From positions 1 to 12,296 of the forward strand of contig JAAYOB010000006.1 of the NCBI GenBank assembly GCA_012520575.1: DNA of 12,296 bases, written 5' to 3'. Every line of letters starts with the position of its first letter. Position 1 is the first letter of the stretch. The notes under the pieces are model-generated. The model was not told the origin of the DNA, did no database searches, and was given only the letters and a program-made list of their open reading frames with translations. This document shows positions 1 through 5,372 of this stretch, piece after piece. The position numbers were made by a program, and so were the translations under genes. This stretch comes from Candidatus Stramentimicrobium fermentans. Lineage in GTDB: Bacteria > Atribacterota > Phoenicimicrobiia > Phoenicimicrobiales > Stramentimicrobiaceae.

Positions 1-369
1 AAGCTTAGCCAGGGCTTCTTCTTTCCGGTAAAAGGCCTCTTTCTTGAGCAGTGCATCGTAATGCTCACTATTAACACGGGAAATATTGGCTTTCATTAAG
101 GCTTTTAACTGACCGGTCTCCTGTGCTTTCAAGATTATATTATTTCCCTTCAAAATCTCCAGTAGTTTATTCCAGGCCTCTTCCCATTTTCTTTCGCCCT
201 CACCAATACCAAATTCCTCCTCCGCCCAAAGCATAGCCGTCAGCAATGCCTCTTTTATAACCTCTGTCCGGTCCTTTCCCAGCTTATTCTTTAAAAAACT
301 AAATCCAACAGTTACCGCCAAGAGTAGTATGCCTTCCATTAAATATTTGCTAAATATTGCTTGAATCAT
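1..369 (-). CDS. Holin-like small membrane protein (LLH family-like), 5' part only
   Basis: The reading frame starts at an ATG (complement of 367-369) behind an AGGAAAG ribosome binding site and stays open for 123 codons to the left edge, so the C-terminus is missing. Residues about 10-27 form one hydrophobic segment (starting MEGILLLAVTVGF). It is followed by a charged region with a WAEEEFGIGEGERKWEEAW stretch and a Lys/Glu-rich, probably coiled-coil tail. One N-terminal membrane helix, an 'A.EE.F..GEGE.KW' block and a helical tail are what I remember of the 'phage holin, LLH family'. In Firmicutes such proteins often sit beside DUF1659/DUF2922/YvrJ genes, as here, rather than in a recognisable prophage. 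Whether it lyses cells or has a housekeeping role cannot be told. A terminator lies just upstream, leaving only about 50 bp for its own promoter, so it may depend on read-through. Confidence 0.55.
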   Translation of the reverse strand, partial: MIQAIFSKYLMEGILLLAVTVGFSFLKNKLGKDRTEVIKEALLTAMLWAEEEFGIGEGERKWEEAWNKLLEILKGNNIILKAQETGQLKALMKANISRVNSEHYDALLKKEAFYRKEEALAKL

Positions 370-416
370 CTTTCTTTCCTTTCCCTAATTTTTAATGAAT
401 AATTTTGATTATTGGT

Positions 417-454
417 AAAAAACAAGAGCCAACCTCAAAAGGATGGCTCTTGTT
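417..454 (-). terminator. Intrinsic terminator after the DUF1659-DUF2922 operon
   Basis: Arms AACAAGAGCCAACC (421-434) and GGATGGCTCTTGTT (441-454) pair over 14 positions with one mismatch around a 6-nt loop. On the minus strand the hairpin is followed at once by six T (complement of 417-422). This is a textbook Rho-independent terminator for the minus-strand genes ending at 505. On the plus strand the hairpin is followed only by TTGAAT. Confidence 0.85.
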
Positions 455-469
455 TTGAATGTCAGTCAG

Positions 470-497
470 TAATGTCCAATGTCAAGATCTGACCCCT
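470..497 (-). mobile_element. REP/IS200-like end motif, probable relic
   Basis: The minus strand reads GGGGTCAGATCTTGACATT followed by GGACATTACTGACTGACATT. From memory, the GGGGTCAG.TCTTGACATT word recurs in many bacterial genomes next to Y1 (IS200/RAYT-like) transposases. No transposase is present here and I found no second copy of the motif in the window, so this is at most a solo end or debris. It falls between the DUF2922 stop and its terminator, where an insertion would do little harm. Confidence 0.35.
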
Positions 498-504
498 AGC
501 CCTA

Positions 505-786
505 TCACTCTGAAATGTCCATAACATCAGTAGAACTATGGTCAACAATGCGGGCATCAACTATTGCTACCAAATCATTGCCCTTGTTATGGAAAATATT
601 GTTCTCAATGATAGTTTCCATAACAGTTTCAATGAACCCGCTCTGTTCTTCTAAATCATCAAAATCTCCGTCATCTACATTTTTCGGGTTGTCCAGGGTT
701 AAATTAACCAGATATCCGGCACTATCCTGGAATTGCATGTAGAGCCTCTTATAGCTGGTAATATCACCAAGTTTAGTAGTGGCCAT
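505..786 (-). CDS. DUF2922 family protein
   Basis: A 93-residue soluble acidic protein. The start ATG (784-786) follows a strong AAAGGAGG site. The block 'RLYMQFQDSAGYLVNLTLDN' and the C-terminal 'TIIENNIF...GNDLVAIVDARIVD' agree with the DUF2922 pattern as I remember it: a beta strand, a proline-containing linker (DNPK), a helix ending in N.F, then 'dlv.i..A.iVd'. The family has no established function. It is usually the partner of DUF1659, which lies 52 bp upstream on the same strand with an almost identical CAAGAAAGGAGG ribosome binding site, so the two are probably one transcript. The acidic insert after residue 35 (DDGDFDDLEEQSG) is longer than I would expect and may be a lineage-specific loop. 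The operon ends at the hairpin at 421-454. Confidence 0.75.
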   Translation of the reverse strand: MATTKLGDITSYKRLYMQFQDSAGYLVNLTLDNPKNVDDGDFDDLEEQSGFIETVMETIIENNIFHNKGNDLVAIVDARIVDHSSTDVMDISE

Positions 787-838
787 GATTTCCTCCTTTC
801 TTGTTATTTTCTATAAATATATTTGCAGTAATTTTTTA

Positions 839-1063
839 TTAAGAAGTAAGCTGAAAAGATTTATTCAGTCTTGTTTCATCAAGGGTATACTTCTGCAAGC
901 TAACCAGTTGATTCGCCACATCAAATACATCCTGTTCGGCAGCCGAATCCTTAACCCTACTAAAGCTTTTAGTGCGGATAATCGGCTTACCCGTCTCCGG
1001 GTTAGTTCCGGTGACTAATCTTAATTGTAAGACTGTATCAAGGGGAACAACTACTACCGGCAT
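839..1063 (-). CDS. DUF1659 family protein
   Basis: A 74-residue protein starting at the ATG at 1061-1063, behind AAGGAGGTG. The pattern 'P...VLQLRLVTGTNPETGKPIIRTKSFSRVK' followed by 'VFDVANQLVSLQKYTLDETRLNKSFQL' fits DUF1659: two beta strands around a G...GKP turn, then one helix ending in 'LasLQkytL'. There is no signal peptide or membrane segment. Function is unknown. It is the first gene of the pair with DUF2922. Such pairs are scattered through Firmicutes, and I infer that the two small proteins act together. A YvrJ gene, often the third member, was not found between 370 and 504. Confidence 0.75.
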   Translation of the reverse strand: MPVVVVPLDTVLQLRLVTGTNPETGKPIIRTKSFSRVKDSAAEQDVFDVANQLVSLQKYTLDETRLNKSFQLTS

Positions 1064-1142
1064 GATGACACCTCCTTTCTTGTTAGCATGTAAGGGCTAT
1101 AAATTGCGGGTAAACAGTTTTCGCTTATCAGTTAAAATAGCC

Positions 1143-1171
1143 CCTATAATGTAAAAGCAAAAAAGGGACAA
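1143..1171 (-). promoter_or_regulatory. Candidate promoter for the DUF1659-DUF2922 operon
   Basis: On the minus strand TTGTCC (1166-1171) and TATAGG (1143-1148) are 17 nt apart, each matching the sigma-A consensus at four of six positions. It is about 80 bp upstream of the DUF1659 start. The surroundings are AT-rich and other spacings are possible, so this is only the best candidate. Confidence 0.3.
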
Positions 1172-1329
1172 AATACAAAAGGGTAAAATATTTTTTGACT
1201 TTTTCGCTTGGGTTTACTTAGAGACAGTTCTCCGGAAAATTAATTTAAGCATGTATTTTACATATTTTCTGGAAATCGTTCCTATTTGATACTGTCTGAT
1301 AAGATTTAGTTTGATTTCAATTGTGTTTT

Positions 1330-1358
1330 TTGCTAAGATAATATTAAACTAATTAAAT
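1330..1358 (+). promoter_or_regulatory. Candidate promoter for the wtpABC leader
   Basis: TTGCTA (1330-1335) and TTAAAT (1353-1358) are 17 nt apart, about 65 bp before the riboswitch begins. A competing reading uses GATAAT at 1337-1342 as the -10 box. The stretch 1172-1423 is very AT-rich and holds no gene that I can support. A promoter must lie in it, but which box is used is uncertain. Confidence 0.3.
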
Positions 1359-1423
1359 CTAGCCAGTTGTCCCGAGAAAGTACTTTATAAAAGATTAATC
1401 TAGTGAGACGATTATTCACTTAT

Positions 1424-1524
1424 TTAATTTCGACTTCATATATCTAAGGCTATAATCGGCTATGAGTATGGAGCGATGGGTGTATTGGGAAACTGATACG
1501 CCTCCCATTATGGAAAGAAATTAA
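1424..1524 (+). promoter_or_regulatory. Moco-family riboswitch, P3-less (Tuco-type) form
   Basis: Three nested helices can be drawn. P1 is TTAATTTC (1424-1431) with GAAATTAA (1517-1524), 8 of 8 pairs. P2 is 1450-1459 with 1504-1513, nine pairs including a G-U, with one C-C mismatch. A hairpin is formed by GGTGTAT (1479-1485) with ATACGCC (1496-1502) around the 10-nt loop TGGGAAACTG. Its 3' side reads ACGCCTCCCATTATGGAAAG. From memory the E. coli moaA Moco riboswitch has CGCCUCCCGUAUCUGGAAAGG at the same place, also with a 7-bp hairpin and a 10-nt GAAA-containing loop before it. Only about 19 nt (1460-1478) lie where the E. coli RNA has its P3 arm. That is the variant linked to tungsten cofactor (Tuco) in the original description of the class. 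Its position ahead of a tungstate transporter fits. Confidence 0.85.
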
Positions 1525-1548
1525 CGAAGTAAATGCGTGTTTATTTTC

Positions 1549-1576
1549 GGGTTTCCTTAATGGGAAGCCCTTTTTT
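1549..1576 (+). terminator. Riboswitch expression-platform terminator
   Basis: GGGTTTCC (1549-1556) pairs with GGAAGCCC (1563-1570) with one G-U pair, followed by six T (1571-1576). It is 25 nt after the riboswitch P1 and about 165 nt before wtpA. The 5' arm contains GTTTCC, which can instead pair with GGAAAC in the loop of the aptamer hairpin (1488-1493). That gives a plausible antiterminator when the aptamer is not folded. I infer an OFF switch: cofactor present, aptamer stable, terminator forms. Confidence 0.8.
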
Positions 1577-1644
1577 ATTATATTAGCAGTATCAGCATTT
1601 ACTGGGAGGGGAGCGGTGATAGACTGAATATTTTTTTCTTTTAG

Positions 1645-1662
1645 CGGTATAAATTATTACCG
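1645..1662 (+). promoter_or_regulatory. Imperfect palindrome before wtpA, possible operator
   Basis: CGGTA (1645-1649) and TACCG (1658-1662) flank an AT-only centre, roughly 80 bp before wtpA and beyond the terminator. It could be a binding site for an oxyanion-sensing regulator (ModE or TunR type), but the match to those consensus sites is not convincing. The rest of 1577-1739 is AT-rich with no other element seen except the AAGGAGGA ribosome binding site at 1722-1729. Confidence 0.25.
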
Positions 1663-1739
1663 ATTATATTTCGTTAAAACAAAGTTAGCCAATAAATCAA
1701 GAATGATTAATAATTTAATTTAAGGAGGAATTAGAATCA

Positions 1740-2732
1740 ATGCTAAAAAATAGAGTAAAAAAATTAATGCTCACCACTTTAATCAGCTTAATTGTGCTGG
1801 GTGGTTTAGTCTTAGCCGGAGTATACGCTGAGCCGTTAGAGGGTGAGTTGATACTACTACATGCCGGCAGTTTGAAAGTACCGGTAGATAATCTTAAAGC
1901 CGCCTTTCACGAACTCTACCCCAATATCGAAGTAAAAAGTGAAGCCGGTGGGAGTAACACTCTTTGCCGACAGGTCTCAGAACTGGGTAAAAACGTAGAT
2001 GTTCTGATGTCTGCTGACTATGTGGTAATAGATGAACTCCTGATGCCCGAGCATGCTTCCTGGAATGTCGCTTTCGCCGTAAATTCTCTGGTTATTATGT
2101 ATACCGATGACAGCAAATATGCCGATGAAATAAACGAAGATAACTGGTATGAAATATTATTGAGAGATGGTGTTAATTTTGGTCACAGTGAACCAGATAT
2201 GGACCCTTGCGGGTACCGTTCGGTACTCTTATTCCAATTAGCTGAAAACTATTACAAAAAAGAGGGGCTAAATCAGGCTATAATAGATGCGATTCCTCAG
2301 AAGAATATTCGTCCCAAATCTGTAGAATTGATTGCCCTATTAGAAACAGGAGCATTGGACTATGCCTTTGAATACGAATCGGTTGCACTTCAGCATGAGG
2401 CAATGGATGAACGTTTTAAGTATGTAAGGCTACCGGATGCTATAAATCTAAGCTCATTGGACTATGCTGATGATTATGCCAAAGCTACCATCAAATTAAC
2501 CGGTCCAAGCCCGGATACCCCGCTAATTGTTAACGGAGAACCCATTGTCTATAGTTTGACCATGCCGTTAACAGGAGAGAACAGAGAAAATGCCATTGCT
2601 TTCTTAAGATTTGTCTTTAATCCCGAACAGGGGCTAAAAGTACTGCAGGAATCCGGACAGCCGGTAATCGAAGTCAGAGCAGTGAGCGGAAGGGAAAATG
2701 TACCCACCGAATTGGCTGATTTAGTAAAATAG
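1740..2732 (+). CDS. wtpA: Tungstate/molybdate ABC transporter, substrate-binding protein WtpA
   Basis: A 330-residue extracytoplasmic binding protein that captures tungstate (and probably molybdate) for the WtpBC transporter encoded next. Residues 1-30 form a signal sequence: basic start, hydrophobic core 10-28, then VYA/EP as a likely signal peptidase I site. Family blocks follow in order: HAGSLKVP (41-48), EAGGSNTLCRQVSELGK (68-84), VDVLMSADY (86-94), DPCGYRS (155-161) and DYAFEYESVA (207-216). In archaeal WtpA/ModA proteins two carboxylates from the last two blocks make the oxyanion six-coordinate. D155 and E211 or E213 are the likely equivalents. This type differs from E. coli-type ModA and from TupA. 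There is no lipobox cysteine (LVLAGVYA), unusual for a Gram-positive binding protein. The ATG at 1740 follows AAGGAGG by 11 nt. The gene lies behind the Tuco-type riboswitch and terminator. Confidence 0.92.
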   Translation: MLKNRVKKLMLTTLISLIVLGGLVLAGVYAEPLEGELILLHAGSLKVPVDNLKAAFHELYPNIEVKSEAGGSNTLCRQVSELGKNVDVLMSADYVVIDELLMPEHASWNVAFAVNSLVIMYTDDSKYADEINEDNWYEILLRDGVNFGHSEPDMDPCGYRSVLLFQLAENYYKKEGLNQAIIDAIPQKNIRPKSVELIALLETGALDYAFEYESVALQHEAMDERFKYVRLPDAINLSSLDYADDYAKATIKLTGPSPDTPLIVNGEPIVYSLTMPLTGENRENAIAFLRFVFNPEQGLKVLQESGQPVIEVRAVSGRENVPTELADLVK

Positions 2733-2800
2733 AAGCAGTAATACAAATATATAAATTGTTCATGTAAAATGATAGAATAAATTGGACCAAGTTAAGGGTA

Positions 2801-2881
2801 GGGATCCAAAGCCGGTATAATATAATCCTCTTAATTTTGAAAGTATTGTGTTTCTGCTTTGGACTCCCTTCCTGTTTTTTT
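2801..2881 (+). other. Long intercistronic stem-loop with T tract between wtpA and wtpB
   Basis: GGGATCCAAAGC (2801-2812) pairs with GCTTTGGACTCCC (2856-2868): 12 base pairs with one bulged C at 2864, closing a 43-nt AT-rich loop. Seven T (2875-2881) follow after six bases. The loop holds TATAATATAAT (2816-2826), which could be a -10 box, but no -35 is placed correctly for it. The structure could act as a partial terminator, as an mRNA-stabilising element that raises wtpA over wtpB, or as a second regulatory site. It occupies much of the unusually long 195-nt gap in the operon. Confidence 0.5.
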
Positions 2882-2927
2882 GTGTCTTTATCTTGTTCAA
2901 ATAAGAAAACCATGGAGGAGAGCAATC

Positions 2928-3725
2928 TTGGAAAGACGTTTAGAGCTACTCTACATTTTAGCTGCCCTCACCGGATTTATAATTCTGGTGTTCAATGTCT
3001 TTCCTATCTTAAATACCTTCTACTGGACTGACTGGGATACCGTCAAGATGACCTTAACTGATAAAATGGTAATTAACAGCATCTGGACCAGTGTGAAATG
3101 CGCCTCTATTACCACTATTATCTCTTTCTTCTTAGGTATACCGCTAGCTTATTATCTGGCTCGTCATGAATTTAAGCTGAAAAATTTAATTGAGAGTCTG
3201 GTAGATATACCTATGGTTATTCCCCATACCGTAGCCGGAATATGTCTGCTCACTGTGGTAAGCCCTCGCAGTCCGGTGGGCCATTTTTTAAAGACTCACA
3301 ATATCGAGGCATTAGGAACTGAAATGGGAATCGTGCTGGGGATGCTCTTTGTCAGCATGCCTCTCTTAGTTGACTCAGCCCGCGATGCCTTTAAATGGGT
3401 GCCTGTACGCATGGAAAATGTCTCCCGCAGTTTAGGCGCCACCCATCTAGAGACTTTTTTTAGAATTACCTTTGTCCTCTCCTGGCGGGGTATTTTAAGC
3501 GGAATGATTATTACCTGGGCACGCGCCATCAGCGAATTTGGGGCAGTAATAATCCTAGCTTACCATCCCATGACAGCCCCCACTTTAATATATGAACGAT
3601 TCAGTGCCTATGGTATGAAGTATGCCGTTCCTGCTAATATCATTCTTGTGGTTATCAGTATTATCATCTTTGTAGTATTACGCTTAGTATCATTAAAAGG
3701 AAGGCAAAGGCATGATTCACGTTAA
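2928..3725 (+). CDS. wtpB: Tungstate/molybdate ABC transporter permease WtpB (TTG start)
   Basis: A 265-residue polytopic membrane protein of the MetI-like (binding-protein-dependent) permease family; it forms the channel of the WtpABC importer. Hydrophobic segments start at ILAALTGFIILVFNVF and continue through about six helices. The cytoplasmic EAA-type loop that contacts the ATPase reads SRSLGATHLETFFRITFVLS, with the conserved G before the helix. The start is taken as TTG at 2928, nine nt after GGAGGAG (2914-2920), giving the usual N-terminus ERRLELLYIL. A longer frame from 2859 has no ribosome binding site and would run through the intercistronic hairpin. An ATG at 2912 is in another frame. 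The stop overlaps wtpC by 14 nt, which indicates translational coupling. Confidence 0.9.
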   Translation: MERRLELLYILAALTGFIILVFNVFPILNTFYWTDWDTVKMTLTDKMVINSIWTSVKCASITTIISFFLGIPLAYYLARHEFKLKNLIESLVDIPMVIPHTVAGICLLTVVSPRSPVGHFLKTHNIEALGTEMGIVLGMLFVSMPLLVDSARDAFKWVPVRMENVSRSLGATHLETFFRITFVLSWRGILSGMIITWARAISEFGAVIILAYHPMTAPTLIYERFSAYGMKYAVPANIILVVISIIIFVVLRLVSLKGRQRHDSR

Positions 3726-4752
3726 AAACCTGAACATAACCCTGGGTACTTTTCGCATCAAAAACGTGAACCTCAAAATAAAAAAGGGTGAATTTTTAGT
3801 ATTGCTGGGACCTACGGCAGCCGGTAAGAGTGTTATTATCGAAGCAATAGCCGGTCTGGTGCCTATTCAGAGCGGTCAAATCATAGTAAACAATCGTGAC
3901 GTCACCAAGTTAAGGCCGGAAGAGAGGAATATAACCATTTGTTATCAGGATTACAATCTTTTTCCCCATATGAATGTGCAAAACAATATTACCTATGGTT
4001 TGCGTTTCAAAAAAGACAAACATAATCCTCAATACCGGAAAAATTTTAAGGAACTAGTTAAGTTATTAAAGATAGAGAGTATCTTAGAGCGTATGCCACT
4101 TAACTTAAGCGGAGGTGAACAACAGAGGGTATCCTTAGCCCGCGGTTTGATCGGAAATCCCGATGTTTTATTGTTGGATGAGCCCTTATCGGCATTGGAC
4201 CCCAATATAAAAGCCACTATTCAGGAAGAATTAAAAAACATACATCGAACACTCCATACCACTATTATTATGGTTACCCATGATTTTATTGAAGCCAATT
4301 ACTTAGCCCAGAGTGTAGCAATTGTTCATGATGGAAAAATAATACAGCAGGGTAAACCGGAAGAAATATTCCAGAGTCCCAGCTCTGTCTTTGCTGCTCA
4401 ATTTATAGGTGTTAAAAATATCTTTCGGATTGAAGAGCCGGCAGAGTTGGAATTTTTTGGTCTAACAAAGCCCGGTTATATCGGTATTCGTCCTGAAAAT
4501 GTCTATATCTCGCTAAAACCCATTAAAACAGATTACCATTTCCAGGCAGAGATTGGAGATATCCGGAACAATCAGATCTATATGGAGATACTATGTTGCA
4601 ACACGAGGCGTGATTACCTTGCCTATCTCACTATTAACCGCTTTTTTGAGCTGGGATTGACTAAAGGAATGACAGTCTATTTCGGCTTTAACAAGAAAAG
4701 CCTCATTCACATCCACGAAAAGCCTGTACAAGATTTAAAGTGCAAAGCTTAA
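3712..4752 (+). CDS. wtpC: Tungstate/molybdate ABC transporter, ATP-binding protein WtpC
   Basis: A 346-residue ATPase that powers WtpABC import, on the cytoplasmic face. All nucleotide-binding motifs are intact: Walker A GPTAAGKS (33-40), Q-loop Q79 in CYQDYNLFPHM, signature LSGGEQQRVSLARGL (132-146), Walker B LLLDEP (153-158) with catalytic E157, D-loop SALD and H-loop H190 in MVTHDF. After about residue 235 a C-terminal extension carries GYIGIRPENVYIS, the start of a TOBE/MOP-like regulatory domain, which in molybdate transporters can bind oxyanion and inhibit the ATPase. The ATG at 3712 follows AAAAGGAAGG and lies within the end of wtpB. As in other transporters of this group, tungstate versus molybdate preference cannot be decided from the ATPase. 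The P3-less riboswitch at the head of the operon favours tungstate. Confidence 0.92.
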   Translation: MIHVKNLNITLGTFRIKNVNLKIKKGEFLVLLGPTAAGKSVIIEAIAGLVPIQSGQIIVNNRDVTKLRPEERNITICYQDYNLFPHMNVQNNITYGLRFKKDKHNPQYRKNFKELVKLLKIESILERMPLNLSGGEQQRVSLARGLIGNPDVLLLDEPLSALDPNIKATIQEELKNIHRTLHTTIIMVTHDFIEANYLAQSVAIVHDGKIIQQGKPEEIFQSPSSVFAAQFIGVKNIFRIEEPAELEFFGLTKPGYIGIRPENVYISLKPIKTDYHFQAEIGDIRNNQIYMEILCCNTRRDYLAYLTINRFFELGLTKGMTVYFGFNKKSLIHIHEKPVQDLKCKA

Positions 4753-4791
4753 AAGTAATACTCTCATTCTATTCTGATATTAGCTTTTTTT
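4744..4791 (+). terminator. Weak candidate terminator after wtpC, between convergent genes
   Basis: AAAGC-T-TAA (4744-4752) can pair with TTAGCTTT (4780-4787) with one bulge around a 27-nt loop, leading into a run of seven T (4785-4791). It overlaps the last codons of both wtpC and the convergent ECF gene, whose stops are only 11 nt apart. The stem is A/T-rich, so the call is weak, but no better terminator is visible. Confidence 0.3.
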
Positions 4792-5255
4792 AGAAGGGCC
4801 ATTACCAGAAGTGCAACAATGCCCCCTGTTAAAGCAGTGATAAGCTGTGGCAAACTCATCATCTGAGAAACAGCCGGCGGAACCTGTACCAATAAATTTA
4901 CCGCACTAAACAATATTGAGAATTTTACTAAGGATGCTATGATAATAGCGATAATTTTGTTCTTGAATTTGAGTAAATAGAATAAGACTACCATCAAAGA
5001 ATTACCCAACGCAATAAAAGGAATGAGAGGAGCAAGAGGCGGTGGCAGGATACCTCTCATGGCGGCTACCAATGGTGTTAGGATGCCAATTAGTATCCCG
5101 CCTTGCCAGCCGACTATCGAGGCTGCAAGGTAGAGTACAGTATTGACTAAAGGTCCGGTGATAGGTTGTGGGAAACCACCCATTTGAAAGACCAGGGCTA
5201 TTGCCAATAAGAATGCCGTCCTGGTAAGCCATTTTATTCTAGTGCTTGTTTGCAA
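4764..5255 (-). CDS. ECF transporter S component (substrate unknown)
   Basis: A 163-residue, very hydrophobic protein with five or six membrane helices and a short basic N-terminus (RIKWLTRTAFLLAIALVFQMG). This is typical of S components of energy-coupling factor vitamin/metal importers, which bind the substrate in the membrane. The block GGFPQPITGPLVNTVLYLAA and the loop RGILPPPLAPLIPF are features I associate with a clostridial S-component subgroup. The substrate is not known to me, and no EcfA/EcfT genes are in the window, so it would share a module encoded elsewhere. The start is TTG at 5253-5255 behind GAGGA (5263-5267); no ATG lies near the N-terminus. It follows the hydrogenase gene by 117 bp on the same strand, separated by a strong hairpin, and may be transcribed by read-through. 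Confidence 0.75.
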   Translation of the reverse strand: MQTSTRIKWLTRTAFLLAIALVFQMGGFPQPITGPLVNTVLYLAASIVGWQGGILIGILTPLVAAMRGILPPPLAPLIPFIALGNSLMVVLFYLLKFKNKIIAIIIASLVKFSILFSAVNLLVQVPPAVSQMMSLPQLITALTGGIVALLVMALLKKANIRIE

Positions 5256-5281
5256 CGATTTTTCCTCGCTTTCTATTTTAA

Positions 5282-5319
5282 GACCTTAGGGAAGGGTATC
5301 AATCCCAATCCCTAAGGTC
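5282..5319 (-). terminator. Strong hairpin between hydrogenase and ECF gene
   Basis: GACCTTAGGGA (5282-5292) and TCCCTAAGGTC (5309-5319) are perfectly complementary over 11 bp, and GGG/CCC inside (5294-5296, 5304-5306) extends the stem after a small internal loop. On the minus strand the hairpin is followed by TTAAAAT, a poor U tract. It may be a leaky terminator that lowers ECF expression, or a 3' end that protects hydrogenase mRNA. Confidence 0.5.
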
Positions 5320-5372
5320 AAATATTATTCTAACAGTACCTTTGGCATCCATAAACTTAACTATTCTAGTAA

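Noticed and set aside
1-6. AAGCTT at the very left edge
   Set aside because: A HindIII site at a window boundary says nothing biological by itself.
515-742. Plus-strand frames over the DUF2922 and DUF1659 genes
   Set aside because: Shadows of the two minus-strand genes, which have strong ribosome binding sites and family matches.
1195-1223. TTGACT-N17-TTAGAG as a plus-strand promoter
   Set aside because: The -10 matches consensus poorly and it is over 200 bp from the riboswitch; other boxes are closer.
2674-2925. 83-codon minus-strand frame across the wtpA-wtpB gap
   Set aside because: Overlaps the end of wtpA and the intercistronic hairpin, has no Shine-Dalgarno and no recognisable features.
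5002-5232. 76-codon frame on the same strand as the ECF gene
   Set aside because: Alternative frame of the ECF gene; the real frame has membrane helices and family motifs, this one does not.
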